64,000 nucleotides of DNA from Zoroaster sp. YZ-2022. Lineage: Eukaryota > Echinodermata > Asteroidea > Forcipulatida > Zoroasteridae. Location of the stretch: the NCBI GenBank assembly GCA_029582265.1, contig CM055837.1:3767148-3831147 (forward strand), written 5' to 3'. The position numbers and the translations under genes were made by a program. The notes beneath the pieces are model-generated. The model was not told where the DNA came from. It made no database searches and saw nothing but the letters and a program-made list of their open reading frames with translations. Shown here piece by piece: positions 1-10,429 of the stretch. Every line of letters starts with the position of its first letter. Position 1 is the stretch's first letter.

Positions 1-59
1 TGCCAATAGGTCAAACCACAGAGTCACACAGAGCTGTGTATGTACTTGGTTTGACCTCC

Positions 60-228
60 TTGAGTGCACTGCACAAAGTCAATGGGTTGGGAGTTACATA
101 CAAATTTTGAGTGTCTTTGGGTTTGACCTCCTATCACACAGCCACATGTGTTTGCATGTATTTGAGTGCACTGCACAAAGTCAATGGGTTAAGAGAGACA
201 TACAAATTTTGAGTGTCTTTGAGTGTTA
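60..228. repeat. Tandem duplication, 102-bp period, in BCKDHB intron
   Basis: The phrase ttgagtgcactgcacaaag occurs at 60 and again at 162, followed in both by a near-identical stretch ending in gagtgtcttt. This is a two-copy tandem duplication in the intron that precedes the first visible BCKDHB exon. No coding signal is seen here. Confidence 0.8.
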
Positions 229-507
229 AACCTATAGGAGGGTTTTAATGTGGACAGACCCATATATATTTTGTCTAAATTGGTTTTCGTCTGAGAGAAA
301 GCAGAAATTATTATGTCAAATTTACATAAAGAAGTTTAAAAAACTTATTAAAAATAAATCAACTTTCAAATTTCACTTACTTGACAGCAGGATATAATTA
401 AGATATTTATAAGCAAAGTTAAGATATTTTCTGAAAGTTTACAATCTGTTAAAGTGGTGATTATAAACATACATGTATGAGTGATTTTCATGTATCACAG
501 AGCATTA

Positions 508-890
508 AAGATTTGCTGATGTAAATTTAAGATTTGCTGATGTAAATTTAAGATTTGCTTATGTAAATTTAAGATTTGCTTATGTAAATTTAAGATTTGC
601 TTATGTAAATTTAAGATTTGCTTATGTAAATTCAAGATTTGCTTATGTAAATTCAAGATTTGCTGATGTAAATTCAAGATTTGCTGATGTAAATTTAAGA
701 TTTGCTGATGTAAATTTAAGATTTGCTTATGTAAATTTCAGATTTGCTTATGTAAATTTCAGATTTGCTTATGTAAATTCAAGATTTGCTGATGTAAATT
801 TAAGATTTGCTTATGTAAATTCAAGATTTGCTAAACTAAATTCAAGATTTGCTAATGTTAATTCAAGATTTGCTACTGTTAATTCAGGAT
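508..890. repeat. 21-bp minisatellite
   Basis: About 17 copies of the unit aagatttgcttatgtaaatt(t) run head to tail, with degenerate units at the right end (gctaaactaaa, gctactgttaa). Because 21 is divisible by three, the minus strand shows an open frame of repeated heptapeptides (ILNLHKQ/ILNLHQQ). That frame is a by-product of the repeat. The array lies in a BCKDHB intron. Confidence 0.9.
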
Positions 891-1563
891 TTTCTGTTCA
901 AAATTACTATGCTGTAATCACATTCTGCATTTTTTTTTTTTTTTTTTGGTGAATTTGGTGAATTGGACAATTTCATGTCCAATTAAGGAATCTGCACCTT
1001 GAGGATGTTGTAGGTTTGGAAAATCACCCAAGACGGCGGTGGAATTTTTCCCACAGACCCTTAATTCCCTGGAGTTACTGTATAAAGTTCTACCAGTCAC
1101 ATTGGTGAAAGGCAAAAATTGTAGAAATTTGTATACATGTATGTTCATTGAAATGCCAGCTTCCATTTTTTATTTCTTGACAGTTAAACCAAAATTTTTC
1201 CATTTATTGAGAAATTTTATGTTCAATATAAACAAATTATTAAAATTTTTCTTTCTTTTTTTGCCTTTGATAAGCAGGGGTGAGATTTTTCTGGATTTTT
1301 CTGGATTTTCTGATTTTTACAAATCACAATGTTGTGATCCTCTGGATTTTAAAGATTTAAGCAATAAAGGAAAGCAAAGCAAACGCTCAGAACTATAGAT
1401 TTCACCCCAGCGCTGTTTACAACAGTGGCCCCGATACCCCTAGCAAAATTCACGTGGATTTTTCAAAACTGCCCAATCATCCCCCTGGATAAGATATTAC
1501 CAGATTTGAAATGTAAAGCCAGTAACTTAAATTTTACAATTGTTTATTATTAATTTCTTACAG
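891..1563. other. BCKDHB intron sequence upstream of penultimate exon
   Basis: AT-rich single-copy-looking DNA with a poly-T run near 930-947. It ends in a polypyrimidine tract and the acceptor ttaatttcttacag immediately before the exon at 1564. The stretch near 1270-1335 (repeated ctggatttt, then acaaatcaca) resembles the tail of the dispersed family seen at 3405-3690. No gene is seen. Confidence 0.5.
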
Positions 1564-1650
1564 TCGGTACAGAAGACAGGCAGGCTTCTCGTGGCCCACG
1601 AGGCACCAATCACTGGTGGCTTTGCTGGGGAAATTGCTGCAACCGTTCAG
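1564..1650 (+). CDS. BCKDHB: BCKDHB penultimate coding exon (E1-beta of branched-chain 2-oxoacid dehydrogenase)
   Basis: This 87-bp exon encodes 29 residues beginning [15 protein letters not shown] and ending GEIAATVQ. The segment KTGRLL..HEAP.TGGFA.EI..TVQ matches the transketolase C-terminal domain of the mitochondrial E1-beta subunit (BCKDHB). E1-beta pairs with E1-alpha to form the thiamine-diphosphate-dependent E1 heterotetramer that decarboxylates the 2-oxoacids of leucine, isoleucine and valine. The 3' acceptor (ttcttacag) and 5' donor (cag/gtaagtaaag) are both canonical. The exon is a whole number of codons, and the reading frame runs straight on into the exon at 8133. Earlier exons, including the mitochondrial targeting peptide and most of the thiamine-binding interface, lie upstream of the window. 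The related PDHB and bacterial BkdB/PdhC proteins share the fold, but the sequence after the next junction fits BCKDHB specifically. Confidence 0.96.
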
Positions 1651-2063
1651 GTAAGTAAAGACCTCGGATTTTGTAATAAAATCTTACATCGTCTGTGTTA
1701 CAGGCTCGAGTTACAGAAAAAAAGCATTAGCTAAGAAGTCAAAGTTTACTCTACCTGGCCAAGATGATCCTGTATTTTTTTATTTTTTTAGTTGGTGACT
1801 TCGGTGGTACAGGAACTTAGTTATCATGCCAGTTGAAGAAAAACGATACGGCAGGAACTGAGTTTATTTCATTATAAAATGACACTCTTTAAAATGATGA
1901 AATGAAGAAAAAAAAATTAAAATGTTTTCAAATTTATCTGAAATCATATCTTGTGTAAAGTAGTCATGATGATATCAAACTTCACACATGAGAATTTTTT
2001 TTTCACATTTAAGAGAAAATCACAAGTGAATTTTGATTTTAAACTTAAAAACGCACGGTTTGT

Positions 2064-2132
2064 TAATTAAGACTGACACCATGTGAAATTCTCTATTGAG
2101 TAGTAATTAGTTCTGAAAAGAACTGGAGGTTA
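2064..2132 (+). mobile_element. Half-copy of the palindromic TA-flanked MITE
   Basis: The sequence from gactgacaccatgtgaaatt through ttctgaaaagaactggaggt matches the left half of the complete palindrome at 7001-7239. The right half is absent, so this is a truncated copy. Confidence 0.7.
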
Positions 2133-2317
2133 CAACTATGGTATGGTTTGTTGGAGAAGTTTTTCCATTGGAAAAGAAGAATCCTCTATTTGAAGTAATT
2201 TTCAAACGAATTAATCAAAAATTTCAGAGATTTCTTGCTATAAGGTACATGTATATTATTGTTCAAAGATGTTTGACTAGCCCTCCCCCCCCCCAAACAA
2301 AGATATTGACAAAATAT

Positions 2318-2389
2318 GGCTAGATGGCTCAGTTGGTAGAGCACCAGACTGCATCCCGGAGGTCACAGTTTAAATCCCCCCTATAGTCA
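2318..2389 (+). repeat. tRNA-like pseudogene / SINE head
   Basis: The A-box-like word tggctcagttggtagagca is followed ~35 bp later by a decayed B box (gtttaaatcc in place of ggttcgaatcc). The first five bases ggcta can pair with tagtc near 2386, as in an acceptor stem. The anticodon arm does not fold well and the B box is degenerate. I read this as a tRNA-derived SINE head or tRNA pseudogene, not a working tRNA. Confidence 0.5.
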
Positions 2390-2430
2390 TTTTGTATTTC
2401 TTTACTCCATACTATGTATTTATGTACCTA

Positions 2431-2590
2431 GGCCGTTTTCAAATCCACGGCTTCGGCTTGGGCTCCGGCTTTAGGCTCCGTCCTCCTGTCTGAAGCCCTG
2501 AACGCAAAGCACGTGTTAGTCAAAACAACCGAGGGAGCGTAGCTAGCCTAAGCCGGAGACGAAGGTGAAGCCATGGTTTCGAAAAGGGCC
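2431..2590. mobile_element. 160-bp MITE with 3-bp CTA target duplication (PIF/Harbinger-like)
   Basis: The left end ggccgttttcaaatccacgg and the right end, read in reverse as ggcccttttcgaaaccatgg, form an inverted repeat that continues inward through ctccggctt. CTA flanks both ends (2428-2430 and 2591-2593). GGCC termini with a 3-bp TWA/CTA duplication are typical of the PIF/Harbinger superfamily. The assignment is inferred from the ends only, since there is no transposase. Confidence 0.65.
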
Positions 2591-2611
2591 CTAGTCAGTT
2601 TCTCCTGTGAA

Positions 2612-2850
2612 TTAGGCCAACAAAAACGTCTCTGGTTTTTGGTCTCCGAGTGCATCACCTCAGACCCGTGCGTCAGCATTTTTAGTTTTCTTTTTCTTTT
2701 CTTTTTTGCTATGAAATCATGTCCAATTATCAGCCAAAATTGCTGGATCCGGATTGGAAGTCTGACGTGCTGTGCTTTAAACGACTTTTTCACATAATCG
2801 TTTGCCCGATTTGTGAGGCCTCTCTTAGTCACCATACTTTGTATATGGGA
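2612..2850 (+). repeat. Dispersed repeat, copy A (other copies 42130-42390, 42530-42560)
   Basis: The run from ggccaacaaaaac through the cctcagacccgtgc block to gaggcctctcttag and catactttgtatatggga is shared with 42144-42390. The last 40 bp recur a third time near 42530. Copies start with ggccaa, like the TAA-flanked element at 44973. Function is unknown and it is probably a decayed DNA element. Confidence 0.65.
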
Positions 2851-3404
2851 ATTTGGTTCCCACGATTTTGAAGCAAATCTATGACCAGACTTGGGAGACG
2901 TTTTTTGGCCTTATTTGATTATAAATTTACTCAAGATGTTTTTGTTGGACACTGTTCTTCAGACTGAAGCTGATCAAATTGTATCCTGACATAAAAGTCT
3001 GTGTTGTTTTTTAACAAGGTCAGTCAGTTGTCCCATTTTTTTTTACCTCAAAGGTGATTTCATTACATTTTTTTTTCAAATTAGCTACTGATGTATTGTT
3101 GACAAGAAAGAAATATTTTAGGTAGTGTTTTTGACTCATTCGTAATTTGATGGACTCGAACAAGGTCAAATTGTATTCCCTTTTGGCCAGCTGAAATTTG
3201 CTTTCGTTTGATGCTTCCAAAATAGCTTTGAGATATTTTTCTCTTTGATTTGACCTTACTTTGCGGGAACACACAGCAAATGAAGTCTACATGTAACGCA
3301 CAATGACGTTAAGCTTGCTATTTTTTCTGAGAATTATTGATGAAAATGATCATTGTGTACACAGCTTTTGAAAGATTTCTCTCAAAAATTTCCACCTTGT
3401 TTCC

Positions 3405-3690
3405 ACCTGTGATTTCTCAGGATTTCTCCTGATTTCAGGATTTCTTTGCAAATCTCCCTTTGCCTCAAAATGTTCTTGAAAGAAGAGACATAGCCACCAA
3501 GGAAAGAAAGAAGTAGCCTGTATTGTGTCCAAACCTCTAGTTTCTTATTTGTGGGGATGTGGAGAGTCTGTAAATCCTCCAAAATTAAACATCCAGGAGG
3601 TTCAGGGGGCTTTGTCCTCTAGACCAAAGAGAGACCCAGGCCCGCTACCCATTTCTCTGGATTTTTTTAGTTTTGTCAAATCACACCCCG
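3405..3690 (+). repeat. Dispersed element 'R58', unexpanded copy
   Basis: A ~290 bp element running from cctgtgatttctcagg through ccaccaaggaaagaaagaag to ggttcagggggctttgtcc and the tail cccatttctctgg. The same sequence occurs at 33870-34080, as a truncated copy at 22078-22300, and at 40424-41740, where one 58-bp segment of it is repeated in tandem. Here that 58-bp segment is present once. Open frames inside it are not conserved between copies. Confidence 0.8.
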
Positions 3691-4049
3691 GCTACAATTG
3701 TTTGCAATAGAACCATGCTTTTTCGCTAATAAGCTGTAAAATTGCGATGGTTCTGAAAAGAACAGGTTGCTTGATAGCTCACTGTTTTGATCACTCAGCC
3801 ATGTCTGATTTGCTTCAGGAAAGTCAGCACTTTTTTCAGATGACGAAATATCTATATTAAGATTCAGAGAAAACACAAATTGTATAATGTTTCACAACAT
3901 TTCAGTCAAACTGTTGGCAATTTGGGTGATGGTTGTTGTGAGCTGTTTGTGGACACAAAAGAAGTATATACATTTTCACAAGTACCTCAGATTTTGTTAA
4001 CTAACTGAGCTGAATTATTCGTCATTCAGTTTCTATATTTATTGATTTC

Positions 4050-4634
4050 TATAACACCAACCTTCCCAAATCTTCCACAATCCTCATTGCGAAAGTGAAG
4101 GATTTTGAAGGATTGAGAGTACATGCTACATGCTCTTTGCTAAAGTGAAGGATTTTGGAGGATTGAGGTTATTAGGCATACTTGCCTTTCCATGGTACAT
4201 GTACATCCATGTTTGTTGTAGTGATTGGGGTCCCTGGCCATGTACATGTATCACAGATTAGAAACACATGTGTACATACATGTCATGTGCTTGCTTTACT
4301 GCTGAAGAATTTTGGAGGATTCAGGTTATGTGTAAGCAAATGGGCCTAGGGAGTTAGGAAGGATTCAGGTTATGTGTAAGCAAATGGGCCTAGTGAGTTA
4401 GGGAGGATTCAGGTTATGTGTAAGCAAATGGGCCTAGGGAGTTAGGAAGGATTCAGGTTATGTGTAAGCAAATGGGCCTAGGGAGTTAGGGAGGATTCAG
4501 GTTATGTGTAAGCAAATGGGCCTAGGGAGTTAGGAAGGATTCAGGTTATGTGTAAGCAAATGGGCCTAGGGAGTTTAGGAAGGATTCATGTTACATGTAT
4601 GTGTAAGCAAATGGGCCTAGTGAGTTAGGGTTAA
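4050..4634 (+). mobile_element. TTAA-type dispersed element 'R44' with a short 44-bp array
   Basis: The element begins caaccttcccaaatc, contains aggattttggaggattgagg, a block rich in acatgtacat and then about six 44-bp units (ggattcaggttatgtgtaag + caaatgggcctagggagtta). It ends gttaggg/TTAA. The full copy at 43247-44304 is TTAA-flanked with CCCTAACC and GGTTGGGG-like ends, so piggyBac/Kolobok-like mobility is plausible. Other copies lie at 22970-25108 (reverse, interrupted) and 63532-63705 (reverse, partial). Confidence 0.75.
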
Positions 4635-4649
4635 TGTATGGATGCATAG

Positions 4650-4693
<44 letters not shown>
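4650..4693. repeat. (TA)n microsatellite
   Basis: An uninterrupted TA dinucleotide run directly follows the 44-bp-repeat element. Confidence 0.95.
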
Positions 4694-4695
<2 letters not shown>

Positions 4696-4734
4696 CTGGC
4701 TCCCTAAACGATGCATCACCCATGTTTTACCAGA

Positions 4735-6912
4735 AATATTTTACTCACGTTACATTTTTGAGGTTTTGGGCCCACTCTTAGTGCCATAATTTCCTTACTT
4801 ACATGTACATATTTCACTCATCATTTTTTTCACAGTAGTTGCATTATACCCAGACCTTACTCAGCACAAAATAAGAATTTCAGAAATTTGTTGTGTGTAT
4901 GCTATATGTGACCCGCTCTGAGAAAAGGTTATACATGTATATGTCGCAAAAATTAAAAATTGAGTTTTATATATGGCTGGAAAGCACACAACATAAGCTT
5001 TCATTTGGTATATGGTAGAGCTCTGTAGCCCTTACCGTTATGGAGATAATTGCGTATTTGCATATTGATAATTTCCATGATGACTGATTTACATAACAGA
5101 GAAAACGGCCTTTGAAATGTCTTGCGTCGTTGAAAAATGATGCTGAAAAGCTCACATTAATTCCACCTAGCAACGAACATGTTCCTGTAATGCCATCTGT
5201 TTGAAATTTTCGTGGGTGATTTGTTAATATTTTTCCATTGATGTTACAATTTTTTAAAGATTTTACTCGTTCAGATCATTAGCTTTAATTAATTTGCATA
5301 ATCATTAAAATATTTTTTGGTGTAAAATAAAGGAATAGAGTGTACAACTTAGTACATTACGTAGCCTACATTTAAAAAGGGGGGAAATTACCATGGTGTA
5401 GGCTTATGATGGAACTTTGTTTGAATCTGGTACTCTATTAATATTTTATCTTATTGCATACATTAAAATTTAATTAAAAAATAAATTAATTTAAAAATTA
5501 ATTAAAAAAATTAATTAATTTTTATTTTTCCCCCGATACCCAAAACTAAATTTTATGAGTTAAAAAAATTACTTGAGAAATTCTTACTAAACCCAAACTA
5601 AGTAACAAAGACTATTACTCAAAGAAAGAATATCAAGGAAACAAAAACGCTGGGAACATGGGCCGCCGCGGTAACGTAAAGCTGGCAACTGCAGTTGAAA
5701 TCCCCGGCCTTTACGCGGTCGGTATCACACTCGTGGGCACCATTAATTACTTTCTCTTGCATCCTCGAAGGGAACAATGTCCACAACTAACATTGGTTGG
5801 TCTGGGGTCAATTGGGTCATTTTCACTAACAGTAACCCTGCAATGTCACTGCCGCCATGCGATTCAGAGAACCCGTCGTCATCGACATTGTCGCCCATGA
5901 AATAATCATTCACAAATCCAACGATCTCATCTTCAATACCGTGAAGGTTGGCATCACGAATTTCGTTTAATGCATCGGCAAAACAACGATTCTTCGAACA
6001 CATTATTACGAAGATATACTAAAGAAAATACAAAACTAAAATTGTGGAAAATACGATATTTTGAGAAAGATTGTAACGTTAGTTTCTAAATCGAACAGCC
6101 ACGTAAACAACGAAAGGGTGAAGCATGCGCTGCAAGCTAAATTGGCACTAGTGCGCATGCGCGGTAGCCAGTATGGGCCGTATTGTCCAATAACGGCCAG
6201 TGATTGTACACACGTGTTACGAGACGGCGACACCCGTAGCAACAAGGGGTAGTTTGTTTATCAATTTCTTTTCTTCGTAGCTCATTTGCATCTGACCTAT
6301 GGCCTAAAGCATAACCAAATTTGGAAATAGTGGATGTCAAGCTATCAGACGATACCAAACTTTGCAAGGTGGGTATAGAAGAATTTCGTAATCGAAGGGA
6401 CAAATCATGGCCTTTTGTCCCGCGTAACGTATTCAGTCTAAAACAAAACAAGACAACAATGCACACAAAATGATGGATTTTTTTCACTTTATTCATGGAA
6501 ATAAACATTTCTGTGAATGAAATCTGAAAAAATAGAAATCAAAGATGCAATACAAGACAACAACAAAAAAATCAAATCTGCAAAAATGTTTAACCTTCTC
6601 AACATGGAATGGCCCATTGTGCATTAATGCATAGCGCGACTTATATCACCTTTTCCCAGAGCGGGTCACATATACATTGTAACAGAAAAAGTGACATTTT
6701 ATGCATGTTCGAAAAATGTAACGTGAGTAACCAGCTTATTTCTTTTATGTAGCGTATTACATGTAACAAATTTTTGAAATTATTTTTGTTGTTTTGCTGA
6801 GTAAGGTCTGGGTATAATGTAACTACTGTGAAAAAAACCGATGAGTGAAATATAAGGAAATTATGGCATTAAGAGTGGGCCCAATATCTCATAACGTGAG
6901 TAACCATGGAAT
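4735..6912. mobile_element. ~2.2 kb inverted-repeat element, family unknown
   Basis: The left arm (4735-4945: tactcacgttac, tttgggcccactctta, ccataatttccttac, cccagaccttactcagca, gtgacccgctctgag) reappears in reverse order and orientation at 6630-6912. The interior holds AT-rich DNA, a more GC-balanced block at 5650-6250 and an acidic open frame on the minus strand (5743-6003). The arms are diverged and I could not fix the exact ends or a target duplication. It looks like an old, possibly once-autonomous DNA transposon. Confidence 0.6.
5743..6003 (-). CDS. Acidic 86-residue open frame inside the inverted-repeat element (unidentified)
   Basis: On the minus strand from ATG at 6003, an 86-residue frame begins MCSKNRCFADALNEIRDA and contains the acidic stretch MGDNVDDDGFSESHGG. 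Its position centrally between the element's inverted arms and its acidic N-terminal character recall the leaders of some transposases (piggyBac-like, for instance). I see no catalytic motif and no extension downstream. It could equally be chance: similar-length frames are common in this window. The flanking GC-balanced DNA at 5650-6250 is the main reason to list it. Confidence 0.25.
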   Translation of the reverse strand: MCSKNRCFADALNEIRDANLHGIEDEIVGFVNDYFMGDNVDDDGFSESHGGSDIAGLLLVKMTQLTPDQPMLVVDIVPFEDARESN

Positions 6913-7000
6913 TACCCATTGGAACATTGATAATTTCCTATAAGTAAGGAAAACAATGTTTAAAATAGGTAAAACTTGTAGCTTTGCATGGTGAGGATGA

Positions 7001-7239
7001 TAAGTAAGACTAATTGCGGTGACACCATGTGGAATCTCAATTGAGGAGTAATTAGTTCTGAAAAGAACTGGAGGTACAACTCGACGTTTTGATCAGTATG
7101 CTCTGATCACATAACCATTCTCCTGAGGACGATCAGAGCATACTGATCGAAACGTCGAGTTGTACCTCCAGTTCTTTACAGAACTAATTACTACTCAATT
7201 GAGAATTTCACATGGTGTCACCGCAATTAGTCTTACTTA
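7001..7239. mobile_element. 239-bp near-perfect palindromic MITE, TA-flanked
   Basis: The sequence reads taagtaagactaattgcggt at the left and its reverse complement at the right end, and pairs almost throughout (aagaactggaggtacaactc; gatcagagcatactgatcga near the centre). TA at both ends suggests a Tc1/mariner-type duplication. Partial or modified copies lie at 2064, 16735, 39452 and 46752. Confidence 0.85.
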
Positions 7240-7249
7240 ATGTTTAAAA

Positions 7250-7515
7250 TGAACATTTTTCACAAAATAGTTGTCAGAAGCTTGGTTTAACAGTAAAAAA
7301 AAAACACTGAAATGAATTTATGACAGAACCCACCATACATTTATTTCAGTACATATTAACTGTTAAAACATGCTTTGCATTATATATATATATATATATA
7401 TTGTTAGAATTGCGTTATTTATAAGATTTTGTTTTCACTTACTCAAGTAAATTGCAACGTTCCGATGAAAAAGAAAATGTCTGGAAATTGCTGTTATAAT
7501 AGTGAAAGGCACAGA
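7250..7515 (+). repeat. Dispersed AT-rich repeat with caagtaaa/ttccgatgaaaaa end (copy 1)
   Basis: The words ttgtcagaagctt, aaatgaatttatga, catttatttcagta and ctcaagtaaa..gc.a.gttc.gatgaaaaa occur in this order. The same order is found at ~38085-38370 and in part at 20940-21110. It contains a (TA)n run at 7381-7402. A decayed interspersed element of unknown class. Confidence 0.5.
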
Positions 7516-8132
7516 GGATACATCTTTAAGCCAACATGAAATTAATGAGAAACGTTAATAAGATTAGTGAGCAATTATACTCGACTTCCATTATACTAGA
7601 GGTTTTATTCCCATGTCTGCATCAAAACAAGCTTTGTACTTGCACAGATTGCCTTGTTGATCTGTTGGCAAGTTATTTGGGATACCTGATATCGAGTGCA
7701 AAATATGTTTATTGCCCAATCAAAGAACAGTCTGAATGGCATGCATGAATGAATGCATGGTGACAATACAGGGGCAGGGAGAGGCAGGCCAAATAAAAGC
7801 ACCTTTGTCACAAACTGGAGAATTCATTCTTCATTGAATTACTGGTGCGCATTGCTTGATGCTGTGTAAAAAAAATCCCTTGAATTGAATGTTTACCTTC
7901 TGTTTGCATCTGGTCAGTAGTTATCACTTAGTTATCAGGTCAGTAGAAAAAGAAAAAAATGCTTTGCTTTGAATAGCTAATCTTAAAGTGTGTGTACCTT
8001 TTTGATATATAATACCAGCAAAATCTTATCTTTCACTGCCATTTAAAGACCAGGTACCTCCCCCCCAGTCACTATGATTCCATCTTTATTTTATTCAACT
8101 ATATCTGATTTCATTATCTTCATTCACCATAG

Positions 8133-8273
8133 GCTGAGTGTTTTCTCCATCTTGAAGCCCCGATACAGCGAGTCTGTGGATATGACTCCCCCTTCCCACA
8201 CATCTTTGAACCCTTCTACCTGCCGGACAAATGGAGGTGTCTAGAAGCAGTCAAGAGAATGATAAACTACTGA
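8133..8273 (+). CDS. BCKDHB: BCKDHB terminal coding exon with stop codon
   Basis: After the acceptor caccatag, 46 codons read [20 protein letters not shown]...[12 protein letters not shown]...KRMINY and end in TGA (8271-8273). This is the C-terminus of BCKDHB: the ECFL.LEAPI.RVCGYD(T/S)[14 protein letters not shown] core and the final MINY are hallmark family residues. The segment belongs to the transketolase C-terminal domain, which forms the subunit interface of the mitochondrial E1 heterotetramer. With the exon at 1564 it gives 75 residues, the expected length for the C-terminal end of a protein of about 390 residues. The frame is intact, with no sign of pseudogenisation. Confidence 0.97.
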   Translation, partial: AECFLHLEAPIQRVCGYDSPFPHIFEPFYLPDKWRCLEAVKRMINY

Positions 8274-8575
8274 AGCCTGGTTGGGCTGGCCGACTCTCAC
8301 TATGGGTAAGTTCATTTGTATAAAGTGCAAACGCTGAAAGAGAGGGGAGGCATAATTTGGAACGGTTTTGCAATGGTCTTTACTTTGTGTGGCTCCCTAA
8401 TGCCCCTATTTGATCAGGGCTTTTTGGTCCACTGGAAGCCATTGATACTGCCCTCTTGTGTTCATTTGGTGCCAGGTTTGTAATTGATGTAGAATGCAAG
8501 ATGGTGAAATTTGATTTCAAATCGACTGAAGAGGATCATTGTTCAGTAATAATAAAAAAATTAATTAAAAAAAGG
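8274..8575 (+). other. BCKDHB: Probable BCKDHB 3' UTR with AATAAA signal
   Basis: Sequence after the stop is not repetitive and contains AATAAA at 8551-8556, the first good polyadenylation signal downstream. A donor-like atgggtaagttc at 8306-8317 leaves open a 3' UTR intron, so the true end could lie further out. The hAT MITE at 8667 starts just beyond. Confidence 0.45.
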
Positions 8576-8666
8576 GAAGGATAAGAAAAGTGCTGGCACC
8601 GTGTTTGAGTCGCACATTGAAAATGGTGTTATCAAAACCTTATCTCAGTTGAAAACTACAAGCACT

Positions 8667-9061
8667 TAGGCTGTGCGTTTTCGGTTATTTCGGGAACCAG
8701 ATACCCGAAAATGGAAATCTTCGGATACCCGGGTACCCGGATACCCGGATACCCGGGTACCCGAAAACAATTTTGTATAAAAAACACAATTACTCCCGAA
8801 TGTATAAAATAACCAATACGAACACAACTTTTAAACAAAAGCCAGCAAGTCTGTGAAAGGCTGTCGGCAAATGTTTCTGCTAAAGCCTTCCTCTAAGTTT
8901 TCTTCATTTTGTTAGCAAACAATCAGAGACTTCCATACTTTTGTGTGGCTTAAAATGTTCAGTCGGAATTTTAAAATGTCGTTTACGGGTAATTGGAACC
9001 GAAAAATGGAACCGGGTAATGACCATTTCGGTCGGGTATCCGGATACATAACACAGCCTTA
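8667..9061. mobile_element. 395-bp non-autonomous hAT element with 8-bp TSD
   Basis: The ends taggctgtgcg and cacagcctta are inverted, and subterminal runs of gggtacccggatacccgg and ggtatccgg match the 1.9 kb hAT at 28866. Flanking octamers caagcact (8659-8666) and taagtact (9062-9069) agree at six of eight positions, as expected of an old 8-bp hAT duplication. It carries no transposase. The ORFs reading through it are not coding. Confidence 0.8.
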
Positions 9062-9443
9062 TAAGTACTACATAATGGTGTTGAAAGAGTTGAAATGGTG
9101 TAAATGTAACATTGTTCAAAATATGCATTTTTGGAAAGGGATTCAGTGGCTCCTCTGCAGTTATTAAAGTTCTAATAACCCGACGACCCCCTACCCTTTT
9201 CTCAATCTGTTCCCCTTGTATGTAAATCTAAGACTTTTTTTCTGAATGTTGCTGAAGTATTAATAGTGTAGCGTGCAGTATTGTGTAAACACATGGCGTT
9301 TTTTATAAACCTGAAACGAGAAAGCTTTGTGTGTCCTGTGTGTTTTGCATTCATATGAGTGACTTGTAGTGAGTGAATATAAGCTAGTATTTTGAAAGAG
9401 CGGGTCCACATTGCTTATATCAGAGAGTGACATTTTATTTTTG

Positions 9444-9780
9444 TTTCACCAGGCTGTCATTCAATCTATGTTATCAGTTTGTAGTATTGTATGGTACAAT
9501 GGTCTCTCTCAAGACAACATTAGGAAATTGAATCGTATAATCAAATAAGCTAGTAGGGTGATAGGAGCTGATGTTAAACAGTTAGGCTCGTTGTGTAATG
9601 ACGCTTTGGAAAAGAAATTCCCGACTCTTGTATCGGAGGGAAAACACACTCTCCATTCAGGTATTACTTTTTAACAGGTCTGGGAGAATTTGATATCCAC
9701 GGGTGAACACAAATAGGTTTAATAATTCGTTTCTCCCATCAGTGATCAGACAGTATAATAACTCGTTATCTAGATCAAAA
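9444..9780 (+). pseudogene. 3' end of a CR1/L2-type non-LTR reverse transcriptase (decayed)
   Basis: Frame from 9444 reads FHQAVIQSMLSVCSIVWYNG, then LSQDNIRKLNRIIK, stop, ASRVIGADVKQL..LCNDALEKKF. This matches the C-terminal region after the reverse transcriptase palm of CR1/L2/Rex-type elements, where a WYGNLS-like motif, a KLNRIVK segment, an ASKIIG segment and a basic, Asn/Arg-rich tail are typical. Several in-frame stops and a frame change toward the SFLPVSV-like end show it is dead. The gap to the matching 3' tail at 10397 is filled by later, repetitive sequence. Assignment rests on remembered family consensus. Confidence 0.7.
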
Positions 9781-10009
9781 TTCTATTCTAAGGGGTGGGG
9801 CTGGCAAAAGTTGTATGGTTGTATTTGAGCTTTTTTTATGAATTTAAGTTCCCAGTATACTTAAGTTAGATTATAGCGATAGCTCTCAATACATACAAGG
9901 CACCAGACTATTTTTACCTTCCAGCTGCGGTGAAGGCATGCGGTCCTCTTACGGCCCATTGAGCAGTCGTTAAAGTATTGGCCCAAACTTCTGGTGCCTT
10001 TTTCAGACA

Positions 10010-10215
10010 AGTTGATGCACCATTTGAAACCATTCGTTTTGTGAAACACATCAAGGTGTAGTGTATCCACCATTCAAAACCATTTGAATGATTTATAAGC
10101 CACTGTGTTGTACATTCACCATTTGAAACCATTCGGCTATGGAAACACCAAGGTGTAGTGTATCCACCATTCAAAAACCATTTGAATGGATTTGAATGGT
10201 AGTAAAGCTTGCTAC
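10010..10215. repeat. Tandem/inverted short repeats (caccattcaaaaccatttgaa)
   Basis: Two ~115-bp tandem units, each with caccatttgaaaccattcg followed by caaggtgtagtgtatccacc and then a caaaaccatttgaatg word that can fold on itself. They interrupt the non-LTR remnant. Confidence 0.65.
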
Positions 10216-10396
10216 CAACACTTTTCAAATGGTATCACCATGTGTGTACAAAACCAATGGCCATTTTGGTAAGTGGAAATTTTGAATGGTTTCTGATGGT
10301 CAAACAGTAGGAGGGTTAATTTTGGTATATTTCTGTATTTTTTTATTGATAGTCTTGTTTTTAAATTGACTGGGAAAACAATTTGCATGTTTTGCA

Positions 10397-10429
10397 TGAC
10401 GAATTTAATAAATTGAATTGAATTGAATC
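10397..10429 (+). repeat. 3' tail of the non-LTR remnant, (ATTGA)n
   Basis: Here tgcatgacgaatttaataaa is followed by ttgaattgaattgaat. Short ATTGA-type 3' repeats after a 'gcatgac..aataaa' phrase are the usual ends of CR1/L2-like elements. This is probably the end of the element whose coding remnant lies at 9444-9780. Confidence 0.5.

Larger units (their letters stand above)
1651..8132 (+). other. BCKDHB: Last BCKDHB intron (6.5 kb, repeat-rich)
   Basis: The intron is bounded by the donor gtaagtaaag at 1651 and the acceptor caccatag ending at 8132. It contains most of a tRNA-like fragment, a 160-bp CTA-flanked MITE, copies of two dispersed families that are expanded elsewhere in the window, a ~2.2 kb inverted-repeat element and a 239-bp palindrome. 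None of these shows a selected coding frame. Confidence 0.85.
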
